A stretch of 64,000 bases of DNA from contig OY292274.1 in assembly GCA_958496175.1 (NCBI GenBank), positions 71,062,630 through 71,126,629 on the forward strand, written 5' to 3'. The notes under the pieces are model-generated. The model searched no databases and was not told where the DNA came from. It was given only the letters and a program-made list of their open reading frames with translations. Source of the DNA: Sisyra terminalis (taxonomy: Eukaryota > Arthropoda > Insecta > Neuroptera > Sisyridae). Each line of letters opens with the position of its first letter. Positions within the stretch are counted from its first letter, which is position 1. Below are positions 13,601 to 24,732 of this stretch, piece by piece. The translations under genes and the position numbers were made by a program.

Positions 13601-16352
13601 ACAAATTTCGTAAAGCGGCCGTGAAAGGCTTGTGTCGTTTGTTACTAGCAAATCGTATACCATCTGTTTCTATCGTTCGTGATTTAATGCTGTTTTATTT
13701 CGATCCAAATTCGTCGAAGAAATTCAGTAAAATTTTGCATATCATTTATATTTCGTTGCAATATGGAGCCGAACATGTGCGCGGATTTCAAGAGTTGCTG
13801 GTGCACACGTTTTTCCTGGTGTTGGAACAATATGAAGACAAATACGATCAGATGGATACGTTTAATAATATTATAAGTGTGGTGTTATTTTTGACTGATC
13901 CACAGTTGGGAGTTCAAAGTGTAAGTTAATTAAAACTTCAAAAAGAACTAATATTCCTTGATGTTTCTAGCATAGTTCCAATCGTTTTCTATTCTTATCA
14001 ACAGTCCATGGACTGATAAACATTTCCGAGTTTTTCGATGGATTATTGCCTTCTATTTTCATCATAATTTTCAAATAGGCACATAAAATTAGTGTTAAAA
14101 TGTTCAGAACACTTAGTACCTGAAAACAAAATATTATTGAAATTAATAAACCTGTTCTTAAATTTAACGATAGAATTCAGGTAGAAAAATATTTATGTTC
14201 AAATTATCAACCATTGATCATAATGATCAATAATGTGGCCGAAACCGGCTGAATTCCGAGCTGGTGTGAAATTGCAAACGATTCTCTACCTGGTCTCAGC
14301 GGGTGGTATGAAATTAACATAAATAACACTAGTGGATTCGAAAACAGGTATTAATGTGATTATAATTGACAACAAAAAATAAATTCCTCAAACTGGTTTC
14401 AAATTCCTTAAACGATATATTTATATCTGCCATTCTCTCGTTTTAACCTTCAAGCTTTTACTGTTATTTCATATCACTGATCGATGTATGTATACAATCT
14501 AATAATATTTTTAATGATTTTAAACAAACCGAATTTTAAATTTCATTTCATAAATTAATTTAAAAATAGCGCTTAAAACTAGCTTTCGTTGTTATCGGCT
14601 TTGTTTCACGAGCGCAACTATTGCCAACTATTGCTCGGCGGCGTGAACTAAAAAAATGAATCAAAGTGTAACGAAAAAAAAAATCATTTTCTTTAAATTT
14701 TGCTTATAAAAGCTTAAAATTTTTATTTCGAAATCTACTTAATTAATTTGGCTTTTGATTTTTGTTGAAATTCTTTTTAATTTCAATATTTACAATTTAA
14801 AAAAATGGTAATCTTGACATATGACGGCTTTTCTCAAAAAAAAAATCGTAGGCACATTAAATTGGTGTTAAAATGTTCCAGAACACTTAAAAATGCAATA
14901 TTCCGGCGGCGGAACTCTAATTTTCTTCACAATTATTACGAAAAAAGCCTAAAATAGAAAGCCATTATAGTAGACTTTAATGGACGTCAAAGTAACTGCT
15001 TACAAGTACGCATGTGCAATAAAAACAAAGAGATGCAAAAACGACAAAGAGAACAAATATGAATTTAATTTGACAAAGCGCCCGGGAAAGTAAAAGTTAG
15101 TCAAATTACAGTAAAATATCTGATACGAAGTAATGACCAACAGGTTACATAATTTTATGGTACAAATATATTTTATTAACGTTACTGTATGGTGTTTTAA
15201 ATCAATTCGCGAATTTATTCGATATTTGGTTGTTAATTCACCTCGAACATCTTCCTTTTGGGGCTAAATTTTATGAAGGCCAATTTATTCGCGAATTGCG
15301 TTGAAAACAGAATAGAAAATGAGACGTTGTCATATAAATACCTAATAAAAATTTTATAGTTGAAAAAAATCTATTTAGTATTTGAAATATTACGTTCATA
15401 ACGTGCATTTATGTTTTATATATCAAATTAAAGCTAATTTTTTTCTCATTATAATGATATACGGTTGCCTAATTAAATCTGGCCGCAAGTAAGGGTTGCT
15501 GGCTGCTAAAGATGGTAAATATTAAAAATTGGCAGCTATACGATGTTTTAAAGCCATTGCACATGCGTTGGATGCTAGTGTTTTCAACCACTCCAGTACT
15601 TCCGGAGTATATTTTGAACAAAGTTTTATCAATATCGATTTTGCTACTTTTCCAAATGTTTGTGGCAAAGTAGTCCCAAATTGATATAAATAATAGAAAC
15701 CATCAATGATTTCTAGGTCGACTTGTCCAGTATTTTAGTAACAATTAGGTTTTTAGCATAAACTTGATCACTACACTTTTCTGTAGTGGGATCTTAGACT
15801 ATAACAATTTTGCTCTTTTACATTAAAAGACTTCAATGTATAATGAATATTGACAATGGTAAAGAACTCATGAAATGAAACTTTTTTTTTCTTCCATGTC
15901 TCCAATAGAACCCACATATTGTCCCTACCAAATATGGAATATTTTTTATGTCCCCAACTTCTATTTATTATATTTTTATTGTAGAAAAATTGCCATAACT
16001 CAATTGCAATCATGATGTGTGAGAGAATATTACAAACATCCGACGACGATTTGAAATTTGCGTATGCATCAAATTTGGAGAAATTAAAAATTGATGTAAA
16101 GAACTCCGCCGTCATAGAAAAACTATCCAATTTACTCAGAGAAATTAAAAAGGTAATGTATGAGAGAATAAAATCAATCTAATATTTGGTCGTAACAATT
16201 TTATTTATTATTATTTGTAGAAAAACCATTCAAAAAATGTAACAAAAGCTATAGGCCAATATTGGACCAATATCAATTCCCACGATTTACTTTCGGCCCA
16301 TATATCCGATGAAGAATTCAATGAAGAAGAAGATGAATCAAATGATTTTTAA
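10658..16352 (+). CDS. Cap-G: Condensin complex subunit 3 (CAP-G)
   Basis: Seven coding exons: 10658-10822, 10882-11064, 11178-11279, 11318-11461, 11980-13920, 15985-16152, 16221-16352, giving 944 residues. A 5' UTR exon ends in the ATG, just after a TTTTTTTTTCAG acceptor at 10636. The protein is a HEAT-repeat array (e.g. VVRATAANILHYF, ANVRQSILKNLARD, RVQYEAYEFL) followed by the Cnd3 C-terminal domain (ERYCQGLKVIASLLNSA, CLVGIVDLLHLYGLRYFPE, YKFRKAAVKGLCRLLL). The tail is acidic (EEFNEEEDESNDF). CAP-G is the HEAT subunit of condensin I and binds DNA together with the kleisin CAP-H during mitotic chromosome compaction. The 2-kb last-but-one intron holds a ~700-bp dispersed repeat and an antisense ORF. 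It is possible that a further short exon lies in that intron, since this end of the family is poorly conserved. The start is chosen because it is the first ATG after the UTR splice. Confidence 0.88.
11640..11930 (+). repeat. Dispersed repeat in CAP-G intron 4, related to 38440-38640
   Basis: Contains GCCATATGCGGGGGACATTT, ATATCTCCAGGTCAA and CATGTGGATCCTGCTAGACCC, which recur in inverted orientation at 38440-38640. No coding capacity seen. Confidence 0.7.
14078..14890 (+). repeat. Dispersed ~700-bp repeat, copy 1, with flanking 42-bp duplication
   Basis: About 14118-14830 matches 18128-18820 in the same orientation (GGCCGAAACCGGCTGAATTC, GGTCTCAGCGGGTGGTATGA, GCTCGGCGGCGTGAACTAAA). The copy is bracketed by similar 40-bp sequences at 14078-14117 and 14850-14890 (GGCACAT.AAATT.GTGTTAAA). 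It lies in the 2-kb intron of CAP-G. Confidence 0.75.
15522..15720 (-). pseudogene. Unidentified antisense open frame in CAP-G intron
   Basis: About 66 codons are open on the minus strand, ending in a TAA at 15522-15524. The peptide (DLEIIDGFYYLYQFG..., KSILIKLCSKYTPEVLEWLK, ending HRIAANF) has normal protein-like composition with amphipathic helices, unlike the surrounding AT-rich noise. No start codon or convincing upstream exon is seen. It could be a last exon of a nested gene, a remnant of a retrocopy, or chance. I cannot name a family. Confidence 0.3.
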
Positions 16353-16880
16353 TAAGTGGTTTGGATACAAGCAACAAGGAAATTTATAAAAATACGTAAA
16401 AGAAAGTCATCAATTTCAAATTATTATTTGAAATGAAAACCGATGCAATTGTAAAATACGTGCAACTATTTGTTTATATTATCAGTTACTTATTTATTAA
16501 GTTATTTCAATTGTAAAGAGATTCAATATTGTAAAATAAATCATACTAAGTAGTACGAAAATGTTAATCCTTAAGAAATTCAGGAAAAATAGTTATAAAA
16601 GTTATACATTATTCAGTAATATTCTTACTCTACCATCTAGTTCCTCTAGATTCTGGCATTATTGGCAAATTAGTCTTTAAATTGGAACCAAAAGTAAAAC
16701 CAGAGTAATTGGTACAACTATTTAATTTGGACTTTTTTTTTATTTAAAATTTTGGTGCTCAGCAACTTGCTTTTTTACATTAAGTATAGATAATATGTAA
16801 TGGTATTTATCTATGAACATTGACATTTAGCTAAAATTATTAAAATTAGAGTAAAACTATAAATTTGAGATATAAATAAT
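16353..16880. other. CAP-G 3' flank
   Basis: AT-rich. An AATAAA at about 16535 is a plausible polyadenylation signal for CAP-G. Nothing else seen. Confidence 0.4.
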
Positions 16881-17099
16881 ATGTGAGCACAATGGATTTA
16901 CACAACAGATTAAATTTTTCACTTATCACAGATTATATTTTGATATTTGTTATCTTCAGGGACTGTAAAATATCCAGGGCGATGGGCGACGATGATCTGA
17001 GGTCTTCCCATTTCAGGGTCCCCGTTCTGGATAGAACCCTGTTACATCCAACCAGAATATGGTTGACATCCAGGACACTCCTACATTTGGAAGAAGATT

Positions 17100-18112
17100 T
17101 TTGTTCTTAGGATTTTAGAATGAGTTTCCCTGGTGTGCCCCGTTCTTAGGCGAGTCAGGGTGACTTGCTCATGTTCCCTTTATAATCTGTTTTCCCAATT
17201 TTATCTTTAATCTGTCTAAGATGGGTTTGTGTCTTGTCCCCCTTTTTTTGGCCACGTTTCTGTAATTATTTTTGCAACAGTTTTTGAGTCCTTCTTCATT
17301 TATAGGGTATAGATATTTTATGCTACGTGCCTTTTCCAGGATAATGGCCTGTATAGGTAGAGGTTTGGGTTTATTAATTTTGGTCAGGAACATCTTTCGT
17401 TGGGGATAATATTTACACAACTGATGGTTTGGATGGTGGGACAGGCTTTTGGATTTTAGGCTGTATTTCAGGATTTGGAGTTCGCCAGCCTCTACGAGCA
17501 TACTCGGGGCAGGTGCGGTGGACTCCTGTGGCGATTCTGATTCCTAGGTGGTGTACAGGGTCCAGAATACCAAGTATGGAATAGCTAGCCAATGCGTAAG
17601 CTACACTGCCATAATCCTGATCTGATCAGTGCACAATATGCATTCAGTAGGGAATTCATGTCTGCTCCACGTCCTCCTGAAGGAATCTCCTGAAGGTTAT
17701 GAATGGAAACCTTCAGGAGATTCATTCTTCGGAGGCAGTCAGCCTTAAGTGCTCGTAGTGAGTTTGTGGTCCAGTCTGACTCCGAGAAAGTAAACTTTCT
17801 TCAGGAACCGAATTTTTCTCTTGAAGAGCGTTATTTTAGAGATGCCAGGTTCTTTTCTTTGGTGGTGGAATATGATCCCTTCAGTGTTGTCGTTGGCAAA
17901 GTATAAGCCGTTTTCGCTGGACCAAAAAGAGTTTTTTGTGGCAGTTGTTTGGCTATATCTTCTGCTTTCATTGTGATTGAGATTGCCAGATCGTCGGCGT
18001 GTAAAAGTATTTTTTTATTGGGTTCGGAAAATTGTCGGCTATATTATTGATGGCTATGAGGAACAAGGTAGAAATTGGACGTGTTTGTGACCTTTATACT
18101 TATTTTTGGCGA
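17100..18112 (-). pseudogene. Broken Jockey-like non-LTR retrotransposon fragment
   Basis: On the minus strand, the segment near 17990-18070 encodes FLIAINNIADNF followed, after a frame break, by KILLHADDLAI, the catalytic box of a reverse transcriptase ([FY]ADD, here HADD). Downstream, near 17490-17580, LDPVHHLGIRIATGVHRTCP and (another frame) LVEAGELQIL match the segment after the thumb of Jockey/R1-type elements. Frameshifts and a duplicated hairpin near 17660-17725 (CTCCTGAAGG/CCTTCAGGAG) show it is dead. Confidence 0.8.
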
Positions 18113-18127
18113 AACACGCCTAAGATG

Positions 18128-18820
18128 TACCAGAAAACAAAATATTATTGAAATCAATAAACCGGTTCTTAAATCGTACGAAAGAATGCAGGTAGGCAGA
18201 AATTTATGTTTGAATTATCGACCTTTGTATCATAATGATCAATAATGTGGCCGAAACCGGCTGAATTCCGAGCTGGTGTGAAATTGCAAACGATTCTCTA
18301 CCTGGTCTCAGCGGGTGGTATGAAATTAACATAATAACACTAATGGATTCGGAAACAGGTGTTAATGTGATTATAATTGACAACAAATAATAAATTCCTC
18401 AAACTGGTTTCAAATTCCTTAAACGATATATTTATATCTGCCATTCTCTCGTTTTAACCTTCAAGCTTTTACTGGTATTTCATATCACTGATCGAGCATA
18501 TACTTGAATGTTTCGTATGTATACAATTTAATAATATTTTTAATGATTTTAAACAAACCAAATTTCAAATTTCATTTCATAAATTAATTTAAAAATAGCG
18601 CTTAAAACTAGCTTTCGTCGTTATCGGCTTTGCTGGGCTTTGCTTTACGAGCGCAACCAGTGCTCGGCGGCGTGAACTAAAAAAATGAATCAAAGTGTAA
18701 CGAAAAAAATCATTTTCTTTAAACTTTTCTTATAAAAGCTTAAAATTTTTATTTTGAAATCTATTTAATTAATTTGGCTGTTGATTTTTGTTAAAATTCT
18801 TGTTAATTTCAATATATATA
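18128..18820 (+). repeat. Dispersed ~700-bp repeat, copy 2
   Basis: Same family and orientation as 14118-14830, abutting the dead retrotransposon fragment. Some indels separate the copies, so neither is very recent. No coding capacity. Confidence 0.75.
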
Positions 18821-19235
18821 TAATTAAAAAAAATAATTTAAACCATTTGTGGTGATTGTTTTTTGGAAAAAAAAGAACGTTCAAATCGACTGACATATTG
18901 ATTATTTTTATTTAAAATCACTTAAGTGATTTAATTAATTCATTTTGATGGTAATTAATGGATTTTCTTAAAGAACTATTGCAATTTATTGTGTTTAAAT
19001 ATAATTTGCATGCGACCACACTGCAGGTGATTGTTAAATCAAATTTTTTTCATCAAATTGTTGCAGAAATGCGATCGGTACGAATTGCACAGGTTAGATA
19101 AGTATGGCTTATTATTTAAATTATTTTTTCCATTGTAATATTATTTAAATTCAAGGCAATAAGATATTACATTTGTATTAATTGTTAAAGTTTTTGGAGA
19201 TATTAGTGTTTACATGAAATAACATCAATGAAAAA

Positions 19236-19320
19236 AGCAAGGTTTATAAACTACAGAAGTTGCCCCATTTGAAAAAAAAATGACGTCATACGAAGAATTT
19301 TGAAATTTGAATCGAAGACA
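19236..19320 (+). mobile_element. TGACGTCA-MITE, partial copy
   Basis: Half-copy: AAGGTTTATAAACTACAGAA, GTTGCCCCAT, AATGACGTCATACGAAGAAT, TTTGAAATTTGAAT. It abuts a full inverted copy at 19321. Confidence 0.8.
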
Positions 19321-19492
19321 AGGTTTATAAAATACACAGGTGGCCTCATGGTGGCTACGTGATGGATACGTGACGTATCCAGAAGAAATTCGTACATATA
19401 TTCAGACTGATTTAATTTGAAAATTCTTCGTATGACGTCATTTTTTTTTCTAATGGAGCAACCTGTGTAATTTACAAACCTTGTTTGTTCAC
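19321..19492 (-). mobile_element. TGACGTCA-MITE, full copy
   Basis: Read on the minus strand it starts AAGGTTTGTAAATTACACAG and ends CCACCTGTGTATTTTATAAA, with inverted ends. It contains ATGACGTCATACGAAGAATT. With the partial copy it makes an inverted pair. Confidence 0.85.
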
Positions 19493-20363
19493 GGCTTAGC
19501 CTTATAATTGAAGCTTAAGATAGTAGTAATGGTTTATGGATTAAATTCAAATCCTAATACTTTTTCTTACGCCATGAATTTCAATTTTGCAAAATTTTAA
19601 AATAATTTCTTTTCAGAATTGATGCAATTCTATTCAACGAGAATGGCGCAATTTTTATGCAAGAAATTACATAAAATGAGATGAGCTACTTCGAAAGGAG
19701 ATATTATGTGATACGAAATATGCAAACATTCTTTACGAAATGCAATATTCAACATTGTGATTGGAGAATTTGCAAAGAGCGAAAAATCAACGATGGTGGG
19801 TAAAATGTTATTTTCAATCAAACCTTACATTTTGTATTATGAATTAAACTATTTTAGAAATAAATTTGAAAATGGTGCTTAAATGCTCAAAAGAAGATAT
19901 CGCTATTATCGGTTATGCTACTACACTAACGTCACCAGGATTTGTCTTGTGGAAATAAGCTCTTTGGAGGAACAAAAAATTAACATTGAGTTGGCCTTCC
20001 CGATATACAGGGGATACAGGGGGTGTCGATGCCTGTATATAAGATTGATGATGTCATACAGTGGAGAAACTCCCAAACACATACATATGCAGTCCCAAGC
20101 ACACATTTATGTATTATGGAATACGTGAAGAAACATATGTCGCTTTTCAATAAATTTTTTCAATACAGTTTCATCCAGTTTCATCAATGACTACAATATA
20201 TAAAGATGTAAATGTAATTGCCAAATAATTTTTAAGTCACATTTAACATTCCTTCAAATTCCATTACGAAATTGCAGCGTTCCTGTCAATTTTTACGGAA
20301 AAAAACACAGCTCCTTTAACCAAAATTTATTCATTTTACCGATTGTACTACTATATTACTATA

Positions 20364-21890
20364 ATGGGTCTATTGAGAAGTGAAATTACTTTTGATAATC
20401 CTTATAAAACCTACTATGCTGGACAGACAATAAACGGTAGAGTTGATTTTACTTTTGATGCCCCGAAAAAAATTAGAGGTAAAAACTTATTATATACTTT
20501 TATAAAAGTTAATTGAACTTGATATTTTCAGGAATTATATTTAAAGCAACTGGTAAAGCTCGTACTAGTTGGAAAGAAAAGCATGGAAAAACTACCACAC
20601 ATTATTCGGATAAGGAAAAGTATTTCAAGATAGAGTATAGTTTATTGGGAAATCAAACCGATGGTAATCGCGTTAGTGTTTATTAAATAATGAATAATTT
20701 AAGAAATTCTTTACAGAAATTATATTACCAGCTGGCCAACAATCGTACTCGTTCACATGTGTCTTACCCCAATCACTACCGTCGTCTTTTGAAGGAATAC
20801 ATGGTTCTATTCGATATACTATCAAAATAACAATAGATAGACCATGGAAATTTGATCATGTCGAAAAGTCAGCGTTTACTGTTATTTCCAATTTGGATTT
20901 AAATTTAGATCCTCATCTCAAAGTCTCTTTACCAATTTGCACATATTTGCGATTCAAATTTACAAAAAGAAAATAATTGTAGAATCCCGTTGCTGTAAGA
21001 AACGAAAAACTTTTTTGGTCGTTGAGCTGCACAACCAGACCTTTGGCTGTCACAGTATCGTTGCCATTTGCAGGATATGTTTCTGGACAAATGATACCAT
21101 TTACTGTTAAAGTGAATAACGGAGCATACATCACTGTAAATGCAGTGAAAATCGACTTAGTAAAGGTAAAGGTTTTTTAGATTCCTTTTTGAAAAGTACG
21201 TACTAGCTGTGTTTAAATAGCATTTTTATGTTTCATAATTTAGGTGGTTACCTATTTTGCAATTAAGCGACGTAAGAGAAAGACGGTAAAAACGGATATT
21301 TTAAATGGAGTTGTCGCTATCGCTCCCATCTACCAAGGCCAAACAAAAACTGGAAGCCAACAAATTCAGATTCCAGTGCTTCCCCCGTCTGATCTAAAAA
21401 ACTGTACAATCATTGATTTGGAATATCAACTGAAAGTAGTGAAATTTTTTGAAAAAAAATTTGCAAAAATTGTGCGTAAAATTTCAATTTTTAGGTAACA
21501 TGTAACGTATCAGGTCTGCACATGAATCATAAAGTTAAAGTACCGATAACTATTGGAACAATTCCATTGTTAGCAATGCAATCGTCTATAGTTCCCAATA
21601 ATGCGAGCGATAGTTTCGCAGGAATGGTCGGATGGAATACATCAGCTGAAAGTTCCACACATTATGCAGAATTGCGTGAGATATTATATACTTAATGCAC
21701 ATTGATTGTAGATTAAATTTGATTATTTTTAGCTCCACCAACGTACGAAGAAAGTCAATTTGGGACTTTTTCAATCGCTGGAAAAACTGACAATAAAGAC
21801 AATAAATGTAATCTTTTTTCAAACGAACAACAACATTTTTCTCCAAGATATCCGGTGTATTCATTTCCGGCATCAGCACCTCCAATGTAA
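20364..21890 (+). CDS. Arrestin domain-containing protein (ARRDC / alpha-arrestin)
   Basis: Seven exons: 20364-20478, 20532-20663, 20717-20922, 20983-21165, 21244-21435, 21495-21675, 21733-21890; 388 residues. The N-terminal arrestin domain covers about residues 1-145 (ITFDNPYKTYYAGQTINGRV, GSIRYTIKITIDRPWKFD). The C-terminal arrestin domain runs from NPVAVRNEKLFW through VTVSLPFAGYVSGQMIPFTV to VKVPITIGTIPL. The tail has a PPPTYEES motif, a PPxY site of the kind alpha-arrestins use to recruit WW domains of Nedd4-type ubiquitin ligases. It is therefore probably an adaptor for ubiquitination and endocytic sorting of membrane proteins. The fourth exon needs the short intron 20923-20982; without it a stop follows at once, and with it the conserved NPVAVRNEK junction is restored. 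A likely polyadenylation signal (AATAAATAAA-like) lies near 22,170. The exact ARRDC paralogue cannot be assigned. Confidence 0.9.
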
Positions 21891-22666
21891 TAAAAAAGAT
21901 AGAATTATATTTTAATCCAAAATTGGCTTGCTTTCTCAAATTATGCATTTAAAGTTCAAACGCATTGTTGGTGTAATCATTTTACTTGAATCTCTATTAT
22001 TATGTTCTGTGATTATGCTTCACTAAGTATATCTAAGTTTTATTTACATTCAAGTGCCTATATAAACTTAGTAATTTAATATATTGTGTCTTAAAAAAAG
22101 AATATTTCATTTGGATTTTAATCTGAAATTTTAAAGTTGTCGCTATTTTTATATAATTATGTGGAAGAATAAATAAATGTCGATTAATGGTTGATCGTTT
22201 AAATGATCTATATATCTTGTAGATGTGAAGAAAGAAGAAATAATCATCAGAGACAATGAGTTTAAAAAATTATTTTGTATTTCCGCCATTTCTATATAGT
22301 TTCTAACTCATTTAAAAGAGGTCGGTATTATTTGTTGCACCAATTCACACTTGTTCTGCACTGATGTTGCGGTCCACACCATTCAATTAATAAAGTGACT
22401 TTATGTAATATACAACAAAGATGGAACAAGCCGTAATCACAACAATAGAGGGAGATATATTTCTACACGATCGTGTAGAATGCAGTGTAAATTAAGCACT
22501 GTTTGACACCAATGACACAGGTGTCACTTTTCAAAATAAATATACAAATCAAAATTTTCTGATACATTTAGGTATTATTTTCACTGTGCCTTGTTGGTTG
22601 TAATTTATAAATTACTTTGTTTCTTCATTTTTTTTTGTCTTTAAATTTTCCAAAGTTTTCAATCCG
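21891..22666. promoter_or_regulatory. Intergenic region upstream of the MOZART2-like gene
   Basis: Contains the arrestin-gene 3' flank and two palindromes close to the next start: a perfect 20-bp one at 22461-22480 and TGACACC...GGTGTCA near 22503-22527. Confidence 0.4.
22461..22480. promoter_or_regulatory. Perfect 20-bp palindrome
   Basis: TTCTACACGATCGTGTAGAA is its own reverse complement. It lies 187 bp before the MOZART2-like ATG, so a dimeric factor site is possible. Confidence 0.5.
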
Positions 22667-23374
22667 ATGGCAGACAATCCGGAAGGGCAATTCGATGGGC
22701 TCACTCCGGAACAATTAGAATTAGTTCATTTGGCCGAATTGGCTGACATACCTGCAAATCCAGAGATAATGAGGTACAACAGAGAAGTATCTACATATTC
22801 TTAGAAATGATTATCATAATAAAACTTCTAATTAACAGACCTAAAACCTAAGCTTTAAACTATCTCGTTATTGTGGCCAAGTTCGCAGAGCTGGCGCCAC
22901 ACGGTGCTTTTTTCGATTTTTAAAGCTTCGAAAGCTTTTCCAAGTTTTCAATGACCATCGCGTCTCGAATTAAATATAAAAGACGAAGATTATTTAAAAG
23001 TTGGGTTGTTCGCTTAAAAATCCTTAACTATTCTTAAGACTGCAATAAGTTAGTTACAGGTCTCGAATATAAAATTTTGCCATTACTTCCAGGGGGGGCA
23101 TTCTTTGAGGGCATTGTAGATTCTCTAATGAGTATTTTTTACCGATGAGAGAATAATTAGTAAATGGTTTATGCAAAAATTCGATTTTCGAAGATATAAG
23201 GTTTCAAAATTAATTTATTTTACTTCCAGATTATTATTTTCCTTGCTGGAATTGAATGCCTCACCAACGGGTATTTACCGAGTGTTAAGATTGATAAGGA
23301 AATCCGCACAACTCAGCCATTCTGCGAAAACCAGAAGTGAAACCAATACAATCACTAGTATACCTGAAAAATAA
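22667..23374 (+). CDS. Mitotic-spindle organizing protein 2-like (MOZART2)
   Basis: Two exons, 22667-22773 and 23230-23374, give an 83-residue protein. The ATG is in MADNPEGQFDGL. The core, LTPEQLELVHLAELADIPAN followed after the splice by LLFSLLELNASPTGIYRVLR, lines up with the short helical core of MOZART2 (acidic helix with a LAQAAG-like turn, then LL.LN.AP..vf..L). Family knowledge: MOZART2 is a small gamma-tubulin ring complex component that helps dock the complex at centrosomes. The tail (KTRSETNTITSIPEK) is polar and unconserved. The first exon is only 107 bp, so simple ORF finding misses the gene. MOZART1, which has a similar size and helical pattern, fits less well because its LLEISRIL and EALSSVIKELR signatures are absent. 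Confidence 0.7.
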
Positions 23375-24732
23375 AATTAAGTTTTCTATAATTATTAATG
23401 TTTTGTAACAATTATGTCCTGTAATAAATGATGTTTTTTTTAAATTTCTTATACATATTTATAAATAAAACTCAACGATATATCTGTATAATGATTTGTA
23501 AGATATATATTTTAAGTTATGGGATTTTTTTTTGGATTGCAAGCGACAAATTTAAACGAAATTATTGTCAATGTATTCGTAAGTCACGGATATTTAAAGT
23601 CCTAAATATTATTTATTAAGATCAGACCAATAATGTATAGTGGAGAAGATTGTATTTTACACGGCCGATGTCATATTTAATTCGGTAAGCGTTTGGGTGC
23701 GTGGAATGCAATAAAGCGGTGAGCTCAATAAAAGAGGAATTCCATAGAAATTCCTGTTGGAATTCTATCGCATGGAACATAAACTTTTCTTGAAATGCCT
23801 CGAGAGGAATGATCATATTATTATCAAGACCGCAATTGCGATGCAAAATTTTTTTCCCTCTAATGAAATTTCTTTGCTATATAGAGAAATCCTCGTGTTT
23901 TTTTCCCAATTTCTTCAAATATATGCTCATTTTTATTTTGATTCATTCGCGTTTTATAATTATTTCTTAATAATGAGTATTTCTAATTAAAAAAAATGGA
24001 TTCTCATCATTTTTCGGCTGTTCACTTTATCTCTCCTCCTACCTAACATTCGAAGGGTGAAAAAAGAAGATTTTTAAGTTATACTTTTGAGAAATAAAGT
24101 AATTCTTTCGATTTTTGTAGTAATGGGAATTTAATTTGAAAAGTTAATCCAAAAAAGCAATTATTACTTTTGCACACGTGTAGATTTTCTTCTATAAAGT
24201 ATTTTAACTTAAAGTCTTAGTTAATTTTAACTTATGGTGGAGAATTTCATAAAAAAATTAACTTTTGGAAGTTAAACTATCAGTACTCACCGTAAAAACT
24301 TTGCGGAGAATGTTGTAATAATACAACACAGTTTTTAAGCTTTAGTTCAAGGAAAATTCATGCAGATATAAAATTACAATTTTCCAAAGAACAACGCAAT
24401 GTTTTTCTTTCTTTTCTTTGGGCTGGTAAATTTCAACAAACATTATGATTTGAGCTTCTCAATCTTACAGAAAATTGAATCCATCAAACTATTATTGCAA
24501 TAAATATGAAATTAAATTATTGTAATCAATATTGTTTATGGAAACATTAAATGTGATACATTGAAAATAGATCAGATTATTGAAACTAAAATATAATTTC
24601 ACGAATACTTTTCTTTCAATATCACAGAAACGTACAGCCTTAGGATTGATGGATATATAAAGGCTTGCATCAATATAACGCGCTTTCATTTCACGTTAAG
24701 CTTTTACGCGTAAGCGTGTCTCGATCGCCACA
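23375..24732. other. Intergenic between MOZART2-like gene and MOXD1
   Basis: AT-rich; no gene, RNA or clear repeat recognised. A short palindrome GGAATTCCATAGAAATTCC-like lies near 23,737-23,765. Confidence 0.35.

Larger units (their letters stand above)
18821..20363. other. Intergenic, MITEs and unassigned sequence
   Basis: Apart from the two MITE copies at 19236-19492, I see no gene. Short open frames at 19630-20130 have no recognisable product. The 5' end of the arrestin-domain gene lies at the right end. Confidence 0.4.

Noticed and set aside
14118..18820. Paired ~700-bp direct repeats as the two LTRs of one retrotransposon
   Set aside because: The sequence between them contains the last CAP-G exons and an antisense non-LTR fragment, not gag-pol; there are no primer-binding or polypurine sites. 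They are better read as two copies of a dispersed repeat.
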